Of a stretch of 64,000 bases of DNA, positions 43,742 through 53,141 are shown one piece after another. Both the position numbers and the translations under genes were made by a program. Below the pieces are notes generated by a model. The model made no database searches. It was not told where the DNA came from and worked only from the letters and a program-made list of their open reading frames with translations. Position 1 is the stretch's first letter. Every line of letters starts with the position of its first letter. Source of the DNA: Lachnospiraceae bacterium (lineage in GTDB: Bacteria; Bacillota; Clostridia; Lachnospirales; Lachnospiraceae); contig JAUNAJ010000004.1 in NCBI GenBank assembly GCA_030527645.1, positions 1 through 64,000 of the forward strand. The letters are read 5' to 3'.

Positions 43742-45859
43742 TTACTGTGGACTAAACTCAAGAAGGATTGTATCAAGTAATACATCACCCTCATAAATAC
43801 TCAGATAGCCGTACGGATATCCCTGCAGTCCGTAAATCGTGGTGGAATATACTCCGTTCACAAACGGATCAGCTCCGGAATAGATGGTAGTTGTCACAGG
43901 ACTCTGCTCAAGAATCAGCTGCACATCCCCGCCTGTGTAGGCAGCCGGCTGCTGAATGACTGCCTGACTGATATAAGAATCAGGATCCGGAGCGGTATTC
44001 ACTGTGATCGAAACAGTGCTTCCCTCTTCAACAGAGGATCCTGCTGCAGGACTGATTTCCGTAACAACACCGTCTGCATAAGCCGCATCATATGCTTCTG
44101 CAACAGATACCTGCAGTCCCAGACCGGAAAGGGTATTGACTACAGATGCCTGATCCACCCCAATCAGATTATCAGGAATAGTCACACGACCGGTTGCGCT
44201 TCCGCTGCTGACGGTCAATGTCACTGCTGTTCCGGGCAGAACACTGCTGCCCTCTCCGGGTGAAACGGAAATGACATAGCCCTCTGCTACAGTCTCACTT
44301 GCTTCAGATACCACGCTGGAACCAAGACCTGCCGCAGCAAGTGCATTCACAGCATCCTGCTGAGCCAGCCCAACCAGGGATGTCGGAACAGTGATCGTAT
44401 TGGATCCGCTGCTGATCACAACGCCAATCGTAGCATTCGGTTCTACTTTATCTCCGGCTGCTACATCCTGTGAGATAATTCTGCCTTCTTCCACCTCTGA
44501 TGATTCCTGAGTACCGGTCTGTTTCACGCCGATTCCGTAAGAGTTTGCTGTCTCCTGCGCCTCAGCAAGCGTGTAGTTTGAGAAATCCGGTACCGTCACA
44601 GTAGCCAGATCCGCTTCCGCTTCCTCATTCTCTTCCAACTCCGCAGCTGTTGAAGATGTACTTGCAGAAGCACTTGCTGCATCCGAGGAGGAAGAGCTTC
44701 TATTGAACAGACCCGCCATATTTCCGATCACTACGATCAGGATAATGATGATGACCGCTCCGATCAGGAAGCCTCCGATGGTAATCGCTTTTTCCAGCTT
44801 TGAGCTGACCATATCAGTTCCATCGTCATAGTCCCTGTTTCTGGAAGGTCTGTTATATTCCTCTTCCTCTTCCTCATGATAGGGAGATGAGGTCTGAGCA
44901 GTCGTCCTTTGCATTCTCTGCTGCCTTGACTCAGACTGCTGTTTTCTTGCAGCCTTCCGTACAGCAGCGGTATCTGATGAGGAAGCAATCACAGTATGTG
45001 CCGAAGTATTCAATGGTGTAAGCTGTACAAAATTGCCCTGAGGATCCACCAGTGATTTCTTCAGATCTTCAATCAGATCTCCAATGTATGGATATCTTCT
45101 TTCCGGATTTTTTTGAGTACATTTCAGAATAATCTGCTCCAGAGAGAAGGGAAGATCCGGTGTAAAACGTGAGGGTGCAATGAGTTCCTCCTGAAGATGC
45201 TTAATGGCAATCGCCACCGTAGTATCTCCGTCAAACGGTACACGGCCTGTAACCATCTCATACATGGTAATACCTAATGAATAGATATCACTCTTCGTAT
45301 CGGAAAAGCCGCCTCTTACCTGCTCCGGTGCGCTGTAATGAACAGACCCCATCACATTGGCAGTAATCGTATTGGAGTTAATTGCCTTGGCGATACCGAA
45401 ATCGGAAAGCTTTACCTTTCCGTCTGTAGATATGATGATATTCTGGGGCTTCACATCCCTGTGAACGATTCCCTCGTTATGAGCCGCCTCCAGCCCCAGC
45501 GAAACCTGAATTGCAATGCTGGTAGCCTCCTTAACACTGAGTTTTCCCTTTTTCGTGATATAATCCTTCAGTGTAATGCCTTCCACGAGTTCCATTACAA
45601 TATAATAAAGCCCTCTGTCCTCGCCTACATCATAGACATTCACTACATTGGGATGGGCAAGTCCGGCTGCCGCCTGCGCCTCCTTCTGAAACTTAGAAAC
45701 AAAGGTCGTATCGGCACGAAACTCAGCCTTCAGAACTTTAACGGCAACCATGCGGCTCAGTTTGTGATCTTTCGCCTTATATACGTCAGCCATTCCGCCG
45801 GAACCGATTCTGGAGATTATCTCATACCGATCTCCAATAATAATTCCTTCTTTTAACAT
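43742..45859 (-). CDS. prkC: PASTA-domain serine/threonine protein kinase
   Basis: A 705-residue membrane kinase (PrkC/PknB/Stk type). The kinase domain occupies about 1-275 with Lys41 (VAVKVL), Glu60, HRDVKPQN (133-140) and DFG (153-155). A membrane segment lies near 358-382, followed by an Ala/Ser linker and three PASTA domains (about 425-635) that bind muropeptides or lipid II outside the cell, plus a C-terminal tail of about 70 residues with a beta character. Its start overlaps the stp stop by one base (TAATG), giving coupled synthesis of kinase and phosphatase. Regulates growth, division and wall synthesis in relatives. Confidence 0.96.
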   Translation of the reverse strand: MLKEGIIIGDRYEIISRIGSGGMADVYKAKDHKLSRMVAVKVLKAEFRADTTFVSKFQKEAQAAAGLAHPNVVNVYDVGEDRGLYYIVMELVEGITLKDYITKKGKLSVKEATSIAIQVSLGLEAAHNEGIVHRDVKPQNIIISTDGKVKLSDFGIAKAINSNTITANVMGSVHYSAPEQVRGGFSDTKSDIYSLGITMYEMVTGRVPFDGDTTVAIAIKHLQEELIAPSRFTPDLPFSLEQIILKCTQKNPERRYPYIGDLIEDLKKSLVDPQGNFVQLTPLNTSAHTVIASSSDTAAVRKAARKQQSESRQQRMQRTTAQTSSPYHEEEEEEYNRPSRNRDYDDGTDMVSSKLEKAITIGGFLIGAVIIIILIVVIGNMAGLFNRSSSSSDAASASASTSSTAAELEENEEAEADLATVTVPDFSNYTLAEAQETANSYGIGVKQTGTQESSEVEEGRIISQDVAAGDKVEPNATIGVVISSGSNTITVPTSLVGLAQQDAVNALAAAGLGSSVVSEASETVAEGYVISVSPGEGSSVLPGTAVTLTVSSGSATGRVTIPDNLIGVDQASVVNTLSGLGLQVSVAEAYDAAYADGVVTEISPAAGSSVEEGSTVSITVNTAPDPDSYISQAVIQQPAAYTGGDVQLILEQSPVTTTIYSGADPFVNGVYSTTIYGLQGYPYGYLSIYEGDVLLDTILLEFSPQ

Positions 45860-46596
45860 TATTCACTCTCCTCGTTTGTAAATGGATCAATCAGGATAAC
45901 AGCTATATTATCCTTGCCTCCATTTGCATTCGCTCGATCCACCAAGGCCTGTGCCTTGCCGGGATGTTCAACATTCTTCACAATATCATAAATCGTCTGA
46001 TCATCCACCATGTTAGTCAACCCGTCTGAACACATCAGAAGCATGGCTCCCTCTTCCAGTTTCAAATCAAAGAAATCGATCCGAACATCCTCACCTGTTC
46101 CGATCGCCCGGGTAATAATATTTTTGTCCGGGTGATTTCTGGCTTCTTCAGGTGTAAGCTCCCCTAAACGCACCATTTCTTCGACCAGAGAATGATCCTG
46201 AGTAACCTGGGTAAGCTGGTCGGATACCAGATACAGGCGGCTGTCGCCTACATTTGCGATATATGCATAACCGCCAACGATTGCAGCAACAACCATCGTG
46301 GTACCCATGCCTGCCATAGAAGAATCTCTCTTCGCCTGCTCAATGACCTCTCTGTTTGCCGCCTCTATTCCCGCCCGGATAATTTTCACCGGGTTGAAAT
46401 TATTGTCTTTTTTGATATTTTCCACCAATACAGACACACCGTAGCGCGAGGCAAAATCACCGGCATTATGACCGCCCATGCCATCTGCAACTACGAACAG
46501 ATTCGGAAGATTGCCCACCGGCTCTTCCGAAGCAAACAGGAAATCCTGATTCATCTGCCGCTTCTGTCCTATATCGGTAGCAGAATATACCTTCAT
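45859..46596 (-). CDS. stp: PP2C-type serine/threonine phosphatase (Stp/PrpC)
   Basis: A 245-residue manganese-dependent phosphatase reversing PrkC phosphorylation. Motifs of the PPM family are seen in order: NQDF (18-21), VADGMGGHNAGD, GTTMVVAAI, ANVGDSRLYL, and the C-terminal GGKDNIAVILI. Lies between rlmN and prkC, the common arrangement. Confidence 0.96.
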   Translation of the reverse strand: MKVYSATDIGQKRQMNQDFLFASEEPVGNLPNLFVVADGMGGHNAGDFASRYGVSVLVENIKKDNNFNPVKIIRAGIEAANREVIEQAKRDSSMAGMGTTMVVAAIVGGYAYIANVGDSRLYLVSDQLTQVTQDHSLVEEMVRLGELTPEEARNHPDKNIITRAIGTGEDVRIDFFDLKLEEGAMLLMCSDGLTNMVDDQTIYDIVKNVEHPGKAQALVDRANANGGKDNIAVILIDPFTNEESE

Positions 46597-46599
46597 GTA

Positions 46600-47700
46600 T
46601 TATTCTCCTGATTTATCTAAGTAACTCTTTCTCAGCTGCCCGCAGGCACCATCAATATCCGAGCCCATTTCTCTTCTAATAGTAACATTAATTCCGCATT
46701 TTTCAAGTTTATTTTGGAAATTCAACACCACTTTTTTGGCGGAACGCCCATATTTACGCTCTTTTACAGGGTTGATCGGAATCAGATTTACGTGGCAGTT
46801 CAGCCCTTTTAAAAGCCTTCCGAGCCGTTCTGCATCGGCCTCTGCATCGTTGGCATCGGCAGCAAGAGCATATTCAAAGGTGAGTCTTCTGCCTGTTTTA
46901 TCAAAATAATACCGGCATGCATCCAGTAATTCCTCAATCGTGTATCTGTTTGCAATGGGCATCATCTCCCGGCGTTTTTCATCATCCGGAGCATGCAGTG
47001 AGATAGCCAGTGTGATGGCCAGCTCCTCATCTGCCAGATCATAGATCCTCGGAACGATTCCACAGGTGGAAACCGTCAGATTCCGCTGGCTGATTCCTAA
47101 TCCGTTCTGCATGCTTGCAAGATATACAAACCGAAGGATATTGTTATAGTTGTCCAGGGGCTCCCCTGATCCCATCACAACCACATTAGATACCCGTTCT
47201 CCTGTCAGCTGCTGGATCCTGTAAATCTGTTCCAGCATTTCCGACGCCTGGAGAGACCGAACCAGCCCGTCCAGAGTAGATGCACAGAACCGGCAGCCCA
47301 TTCTGCAGCCCGCCTGTGAGGAAATGCAAACGGAATTTCCATGCTTATATTTCATCCAGACGCTCTCGATCACATTGCCGTCATGGAGGGCAAAGAGATA
47401 TTTTCTTGTTCCGTCTATCCTGGATTCCTGCATATTAACGACTTCCAGTGTGTGCAGAGGATACCTTTCTTTCAGTTTTTCTCTGAGGGCACCCGAAAGA
47501 CTGGTCATCTCATCGTAGGATTCCACCCGTTTCTCATGCAGCCACTCAAACAGCTGCTTTGCACGGAAGGGCTTTTCACCCAGCTCCTCCATCAGCCTTT
47601 TCAATTCCGGCAGATACATGGAACGAATATCCGGATCCGCTCCCGGAAGCTCTTTCCACTCTGCAGCGCTGTCTCTATTCTTGATCACTTTTTCTGTCAT
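46600..47700 (-). CDS. rlmN: Dual-specificity rRNA/tRNA adenine-C2 methyltransferase RlmN
   Basis: A 366-residue radical-SAM enzyme methylating A2503 of 23S rRNA and A37 of some tRNAs. The iron-sulfur motif is CRMGCRFC (Cys132, 136, 139), and the methyl-carrying Cys lies in the C-terminal DIDGACGQLRKSY; RKYLFALHDG and GEPLDNYNN are also diagnostic. It overlaps rsmB by four bases. Cfr-type resistance is unlikely given the standard neighbourhood and length. Confidence 0.95.
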   Translation of the reverse strand: MTEKVIKNRDSAAEWKELPGADPDIRSMYLPELKRLMEELGEKPFRAKQLFEWLHEKRVESYDEMTSLSGALREKLKERYPLHTLEVVNMQESRIDGTRKYLFALHDGNVIESVWMKYKHGNSVCISSQAGCRMGCRFCASTLDGLVRSLQASEMLEQIYRIQQLTGERVSNVVVMGSGEPLDNYNNILRFVYLASMQNGLGISQRNLTVSTCGIVPRIYDLADEELAITLAISLHAPDDEKRREMMPIANRYTIEELLDACRYYFDKTGRRLTFEYALAADANDAEADAERLGRLLKGLNCHVNLIPINPVKERKYGRSAKKVVLNFQNKLEKCGINVTIRREMGSDIDGACGQLRKSYLDKSGE

Positions 47701-49058
47701 ACTGTTCTTTTTCTGAATCGTGCAATAAAAAATCCGTCACCTGCATGGACGTCGGGCAGCAGTTGAAGATATCCTTCTGCTGTAGTGGTTCCGCGAAGTT
47801 CCTCCGGCAGCCACGGATCCAGACTTTCCGGCATCAGATCCAGCTCCTCTCTGATAAAACGGACATTTTCCTCGTTTTCCTCTGCTGCAATGGTACAGGT
47901 GCTGAACAGCAGTACGCCTCCGGGCCTTACACAGGCTGCCGCATTCTTCAGGATCGCTCTCTGCAGCTGTACCAGCTCCTGCTGATTTTCCCGGCTGGCT
48001 CTGTATTTGATATCCGGTTTCCTGCCTATCACACCGTAGCCGGAACATGGAACATCAGCAAGAACCACATCCATCCTGCCTTCCAGTCCCGGATCCATAA
48101 CAGCTGCATCCTTCGCTTCCACCGTTACATTCCCGATTCCGCACCGGTGAAGATTCTGGCGGATCAATTCTGTTTTATATTCTGTAAGATCTCTGGCAAT
48201 CACTCTGCCCGCCTCACCAGCAGCATCCGCTGCCGCAATACTCTTTCCTCCAGGTGCAGCACACAGATCCAGTATTGTCTGTCCCGGTGTAATTCCGGCA
48301 CACTCTACCGCAAGCATGGAACTGACATCCTGCACCTGCAGGCGTCCTTCATAAAAGGCAGGCAGATATGCCAGACTGTTGACATGCTTCAGAATCACTG
48401 CCTGTTCCATATACGGAGCCGCCTGCACCGCAATACCGGAATCCTTCAGTTCCTCCAGAATTGTCTTCCGTTTCAGAGGGTCACCATGATCTCTCAGCCG
48501 TACAGTGATCGGCTTCTCCTCCAAAAAAGCACTGCAGATTTTTACTGCAGTCTCAAATCCATAGGCATCCATCCACTTTTTCGCCAGATACTCCGGCATG
48601 CATCCGCATACCTCCAGATATAGAAGAGGCTGCTCCTCTCCGGGAAATTTTAAAGTCTTTTTCTCCCGGATCACAGTACGCAGCACACCATTCACGAAAC
48701 CCTTCAGAGAACGGAACCCTTTCTTCACTGCCAGCTTCACTGCCTCATTTACAGCAGCGGATTCCGGCACCTGATCCATATGGTACAGCTGATATACGGC
48801 CATCCGAAGAATCTCCCTGATTACCGGTTTCATTTTAGTTGTCTTCACGCTGGAATACTGATTCAGAATGTAATCCAGCTGAGGTCGATATTCCAATGTG
48901 CCCTGACACAGGCGTGAGAAGAAGGCACGATCCTGTTTGGGAAGGTACTGGTACTTATCCAGTACGCTGCGGATTACCCGGTGGCTCTGCCTGCCTTCCT
49001 CCTGCATTTCCAACAGAGCAAGCAGAGCAAGCTCTCTGATATTTACAGTCTCTGACAT
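47697..49058 (-). CDS. rsmB: 16S rRNA (cytosine(967)-C5)-methyltransferase RsmB
   Basis: A 453-residue enzyme. An N-terminal NusB-like RNA-binding helical domain (about 1-135) is followed by the Sun domain with LDLCAAPGGK (263-272), DVPCSGYGVIG and STCTI containing the catalytic Cys. Methylates C967 of 16S rRNA. 15 bases after fmt; conserved neighbourhood. Confidence 0.95.
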   Translation of the reverse strand: MSETVNIRELALLALLEMQEEGRQSHRVIRSVLDKYQYLPKQDRAFFSRLCQGTLEYRPQLDYILNQYSSVKTTKMKPVIREILRMAVYQLYHMDQVPESAAVNEAVKLAVKKGFRSLKGFVNGVLRTVIREKKTLKFPGEEQPLLYLEVCGCMPEYLAKKWMDAYGFETAVKICSAFLEEKPITVRLRDHGDPLKRKTILEELKDSGIAVQAAPYMEQAVILKHVNSLAYLPAFYEGRLQVQDVSSMLAVECAGITPGQTILDLCAAPGGKSIAAADAAGEAGRVIARDLTEYKTELIRQNLHRCGIGNVTVEAKDAAVMDPGLEGRMDVVLADVPCSGYGVIGRKPDIKYRASRENQQELVQLQRAILKNAAACVRPGGVLLFSTCTIAAEENEENVRFIREELDLMPESLDPWLPEELRGTTTAEGYLQLLPDVHAGDGFFIARFRKRTV

Positions 49059-49073
49059 ATCTGTCTGCTCCTC

Positions 49074-50009
49074 TTATTCTCCAAGCCTCGTGCCCGGCTC
49101 GATCTGATATCCTCTGAGGAATGCATCAGCCGGCATTCTTTTCTTCCCTTCCATCTGCAGATCAGTGATCCTGATCTGACCACTTCCTGTCTGCACAGTC
49201 AGTCCGTCTCTGCCCGCTGCAACAATCTGCCCCGGTTCCATGGACGAATCCTCATTCAGGATCTCAGCCTTCCAGACTTTCAGCGTTTTTCCATTCAGAC
49301 GGCTGAAGGCCCCCGGCCAGGGAATCACGCCTCTGATCCTCCGTTCCAGCTCCTCTGCTGGGCGGGACCAGTCAATCCTGCCATCTTCCTTTGTAATCAT
49401 TCTTGCATAGTCCGTCGGACTGTCCGCAGGCTGCGGAACGGGCTGGATCCCGCCCGCCTCCACCTTCGGAAGCGTGTCCGCAAGAAGCTGTGCACCCAGA
49501 TCACTGAGCTTATCAAACAAGCTCCCGCCAGTCTCATCAGCCGCGAGAGGGATTTCGGCAAAGGACAGCATATCACCTGTATCCAGTCCGGCATCCATCT
49601 GCATGATCGTGACCCCGGCGGTCTTTTCACCATCGATCACTGCCCACTGGATCGGTGCCGCTCCCCTGTATTTCGGAAGCAGGGATGCGTGCACATTGAG
49701 ACACCCATAGGGCGGAAGCTGAAGGATCGACTCCGGTATAATCTGTCCGAATGCAACTACGACGATCACCTCCGGAGCAAGTTCCCTTAGCACGGTCTGA
49801 AACTCTTCTTCTCTGACTCTTTCAGGCTGGTACACCTCCAGTCCGTGCCGCAGGGCAGCCTCCTTCACCGGTGTGGGCTGCATGGCCTTTCCTCTGCCCC
49901 TTGGTTTGTCCGGCTGGGTAACAACGCCAACTACCTGATGCCCCTCCTCTACTAATTTATCAAGTGTTCCCACCGCAAAATCCGGTGTTCCCATAAATAC
50001 TACTCTCAT
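49074..50009 (-). CDS. fmt: Methionyl-tRNA formyltransferase
   Basis: A 311-residue enzyme adding a formyl group to initiator Met-tRNA. MRVVFMGTPDFA is the family N-terminus; HASLLPKYRGAAPIQWA carries the formyltetrahydrofolate-site residues, and MDAGLDTGD the metal/proton-relay Asp. The C-terminal OB domain binds tRNA. Between def and rsmB. Confidence 0.96.
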   Translation of the reverse strand: MRVVFMGTPDFAVGTLDKLVEEGHQVVGVVTQPDKPRGRGKAMQPTPVKEAALRHGLEVYQPERVREEEFQTVLRELAPEVIVVVAFGQIIPESILQLPPYGCLNVHASLLPKYRGAAPIQWAVIDGEKTAGVTIMQMDAGLDTGDMLSFAEIPLAADETGGSLFDKLSDLGAQLLADTLPKVEAGGIQPVPQPADSPTDYARMITKEDGRIDWSRPAEELERRIRGVIPWPGAFSRLNGKTLKVWKAEILNEDSSMEPGQIVAAGRDGLTVQTGSGQIRITDLQMEGKKRMPADAFLRGYQIEPGTRLGE

Positions 50010-50057
50010 GCAGCTTCACCTCATCTTTCAAATATGTTCCGCAGCCTGAAGCCACTG

Positions 50058-50552
50058 TCACTGAGCGAATTCCTCCTCAGAGGCTCCTGCCTCTCTGAGC
50101 TCGCCCTCTACCTTGGTCATATAAAGTATTCCATCCAGATGATCCAGCTCATGGCAGATCGCTCTGGCAAGAAGCCCTTCCCCCTCGATCTCATAAGGCT
50201 CCATATTCCGATCCAGGGCTCTGGCCTTTACCCGCATGGGTCTGGTCACAGTACCGGACTGTCCCGGAAGGCTAAGACAGCCCTCGTCGCCGGTCTGTGT
50301 CTCCTCGGAAACCTCCAGAATTTCAGGATTGATCATAATGTAGGGATGCGGCTCCTCAAAATCCACATCGATCACAACGATCCGCTTCAGGATACCCACC
50401 TGCGGTGCAGCAAGGCCAACGCCGCCTGCATCGTACATGGTCTCCAGCATATCGTTGATAAGATTCTCCACCTTTGGTGTCATCTCCTTAACCGGCCTGC
50501 ATGTTTTCTCAAGAACTCTATCTCCTGCTATTCTGATATTTCTAAGTGCCAT
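50058..50552 (-). CDS. def: Peptide deformylase
   Basis: A 164-residue metalloprotease-like enzyme removing the N-formyl group from new proteins. All three motifs are present: GVGLAAPQVG (44-53), EGCLSLP (90-96) with the metal ligand Cys, and HELDH (134-138). Works with fmt, its neighbour. Type I (short) in length. Confidence 0.96.
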   Translation of the reverse strand: MALRNIRIAGDRVLEKTCRPVKEMTPKVENLINDMLETMYDAGGVGLAAPQVGILKRIVVIDVDFEEPHPYIMINPEILEVSEETQTGDEGCLSLPGQSGTVTRPMRVKARALDRNMEPYEIEGEGLLARAICHELDHLDGILYMTKVEGELREAGASEEEFAQ

Positions 50553-50609
50553 CTGAATTCTCCTTTATAGATATTTTATTCGTAACAATTTCATTCGAGC
50601 CAGTATAAC

Positions 50610-52877
50610 TTATGACTCGTTTCCCGCTGAGATGCCCCCCGCTCCCACCGAGATGACCTCAAACTGAATCTGCACAAGATTGAATCCCGGATTGATCTCA
50701 ATATATTTTTCCAGCGTGCTGCGAAGGCGGAGCAGCCGATTCCGGTTCTTCTCCCGCACATACAGAACTCTGCGGTACTGGTCCTGAACTTTTGCAACGC
50801 GCTCCGGAGCCGGTCCGATGATTCGGGTCGTTCCGCCCCGGGCGATCCTCTCCAGAAATTTTCGGATATATTCCATGGCCAGATCCAGCTGCTCTTCCCG
50901 GCTGCAGGAAGCATGAACTGCCAGCATACCGGACACAGGGGGATATCCCATCAGCTCTCTGGCCGCTATTTCCTCCTCAAAGAATGCATCGTAATCCTGA
51001 ACGATGGCTGCCTGTATGCAGGAATGTTCCGGATGATAGGTCTGGATCACCGCCTCGCCCGGCTTCACACCTCTTCCTGCCCTGCCCACCGCCTGCACCA
51101 GCAGCTGATAGGTCTGTTCAGACGCCCGGTAATCCTCTGCAAACAGGGAAGCATCGGCAGCCAGAACTCCCACCAGTGTAACATCGGGAAAATCATGTCC
51201 TTTGATGATCATCTGGGTTCCTATGAGAATATCTGCCTCTCCCGCGGCAAAAGCCTTCAGGATTTTCTCATAACCATCCTTTCCTCTGGTACTGTCCGCA
51301 TCCATACGAAGGACCCGGGCAGAAGGGAATTCCCTCTGAACCAGCTGCTCCACCTGCTGTGTTCCCGCCCGAAAGCCTCCGATGTAGGGGGAGCCGCATT
51401 CCGGACAGCGTTCCGTCTTCTCCCGGGTATACCCACAATAATGACAGATCAGCCTCCCGTTATTATGGTAGGTCAGGGAGACATCACAATGGGGACATTT
51501 GATCACCGTGCCGCAGGATCTGCAGGAAATAAACCCGGTATGGCCTCTCCTGTTGAGAAACAGGAGCACCTGCTCTTTTTTTTGAAGTCTCTCCTGTATT
51601 TTTTTATGCAGATCCCTCCCCAGAATACTTCTGTTTCCTGCCTTCAGTTCCTCCCGCATATCTGTGACGGTAACCTCCGGCAGTACCGCTGCACCGTATC
51701 GGCTTTCCAGAAGAAATCTGGCATAGCTGCCTCTCCGGCACCGCCAGGAGGATTCCACCGACGGAGTAGCAGATCCCAGCAGCACATGGGCTCCTTCCAG
51801 CTTCGCTCTCTGAATCGCTGTGTCCCTTGCATCATAGCGGGGCGTAACCTCGCTCTGATAGGTATGCTCCTGTTCCTCGTCCACAATGATCAGTCCCAGA
51901 TTGGAAAACGGGGTAAACAGTGCCGAACGCGGCCCGATCACAATCCGGACCTGTCTCTTCTTCACTCGTTCAAACTGATCGGAACGCTCCGCCGGAGTCA
52001 TACGGGAATGGAGCACCGTAACCTGTTCTCCGAATCGCTGATAAAACCGGTTCACCGTCTGCCAGGTAAGGGCAATTTCCGGAATCAGTACGATACAGTC
52101 TTTCCCCTGCTCCAGGATCCCCTGAATCAGTTCAATATAGACAAAGGTTTTACCGCTTCCGGTCACACCCTGCAGCAGCACCGGACGATTCCCGCTCTTC
52201 CACTCCGCTCGGATTCCTTCGCAGACCAGGTGCTGTTCTTCGTCAAGAGACGGCAGCTGTCCCTGCTGCATTTCCGGATCCAGATGCTCCAGGGGATTTC
52301 TGTACCGGATCTCTCCCTCCACTCGAAGGATTCCCTGCTGCTCCATAGGCTTCCAGGCAGAGGACGGAACCTTTAAGTCCTTCGTTACAGCCTCCCATTC
52401 CAGGCTTCCCTGCTTCATCAAAGCCTCCAGAAGTCTTGCTCTTGCCTTACTGTTCTTTTTATTATATTGTTCCAGAAGAAGGGACGCCTGCTCCTGATCT
52501 GCCAGCAGCCGAAAGCGCTTTTTCTCCCTGCTCTTCTTTTTCACCTTTACAGGCATGACTGTTTTCAGCGCCTGATTCATGGTTGATCCATAGGTTTCCC
52601 GAATCCAGGCAGCCAGAGCAATCAGCTTCGTCTCCACCGTCAGCCCTTCCTTCGGTACAGCTGCGATTTCCTTGATCTTCTCCGGATCAAATCCCGGACT
52701 TTCACTGAAGCTGACCACATAGCCTGTGACAGAGCGGTTTCCGCCCCCAAAGGGAATCTGTACCCGGGTGCCGATCCGAACCTTGTCAGAGAGAGCTTCC
52801 GGTATCCGATACTGAAAGACTCTGTCCAGCTTTTCACTTGTAATATCCACGATGACATCTGCAAAATACTGACTCAT
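50610..52877 (-). CDS. priA: Primosomal replication restart helicase PriA
   Basis: A 755-residue 3'-5' superfamily 2 helicase that restarts stalled forks. The N-terminal DNA-binding region is followed by Walker A GVTGSGKT, DEEQEH in place of the usual DEEH motif, and a zinc region with CRSCGTVIKCPHC, CHYCGY and CPECGS cysteines. The ATG at 52877 is preferred over GTG at 52883 because GGAG lies directly upstream at a better distance. First gene of the priA-def-fmt-rsmB-rlmN-stp-prkC-rsgA-rpe-thiN run. Confidence 0.95.
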   Translation of the reverse strand: MSQYFADVIVDITSEKLDRVFQYRIPEALSDKVRIGTRVQIPFGGGNRSVTGYVVSFSESPGFDPEKIKEIAAVPKEGLTVETKLIALAAWIRETYGSTMNQALKTVMPVKVKKKSREKKRFRLLADQEQASLLLEQYNKKNSKARARLLEALMKQGSLEWEAVTKDLKVPSSAWKPMEQQGILRVEGEIRYRNPLEHLDPEMQQGQLPSLDEEQHLVCEGIRAEWKSGNRPVLLQGVTGSGKTFVYIELIQGILEQGKDCIVLIPEIALTWQTVNRFYQRFGEQVTVLHSRMTPAERSDQFERVKKRQVRIVIGPRSALFTPFSNLGLIIVDEEQEHTYQSEVTPRYDARDTAIQRAKLEGAHVLLGSATPSVESSWRCRRGSYARFLLESRYGAAVLPEVTVTDMREELKAGNRSILGRDLHKKIQERLQKKEQVLLFLNRRGHTGFISCRSCGTVIKCPHCDVSLTYHNNGRLICHYCGYTREKTERCPECGSPYIGGFRAGTQQVEQLVQREFPSARVLRMDADSTRGKDGYEKILKAFAAGEADILIGTQMIIKGHDFPDVTLVGVLAADASLFAEDYRASEQTYQLLVQAVGRAGRGVKPGEAVIQTYHPEHSCIQAAIVQDYDAFFEEEIAARELMGYPPVSGMLAVHASCSREEQLDLAMEYIRKFLERIARGGTTRIIGPAPERVAKVQDQYRRVLYVREKNRNRLLRLRSTLEKYIEINPGFNLVQIQFEVISVGAGGISAGNES

Positions 52878-52973
52878 AACCACTCCGTTTTTTCGTTTAT
52901 CGTTTCAGCATATCATATTGAAGATAAATTTTCAATTCTCAGTCAGCCGTGCCCAGGGCCTGCATCGGAAACC

Positions 52974-52985
52974 GTTACAGTTCAC
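52974..52985 (+). repeat. Copy of intergenic motif GTTACAGTTCAC
   Basis: Exact copy of the motif at 20949-20960 and 58156-58167. It lies in the 264-base gap between priA and glyS, where otherwise only the glyS terminator is seen. Confidence 0.55.
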
Positions 52986-53031
52986 GGGCAAAACGGACTT
53001 GCAGACATGGCCGAATGCTCGTTGTTCGCGC

Positions 53032-53076
53032 AAAAAGAGGGCAGGAGTTCGATATAAAACAATCGAACTCCTGCCC
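53032..53076 (-). terminator. Terminator of glyS
   Basis: GGGCAGGAGTTCGAT (53039-53053) and its complement (53062-53076) form a 15-bp perfect stem, followed by TCTTTTT on the minus strand. Confidence 0.92.
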
Positions 53077-53141
53077 CTCAGATTTTAACTCTTACCTGTC
53101 AGATTGCAGCATCTGACCTCTGCATCCTGAGAAATACATAA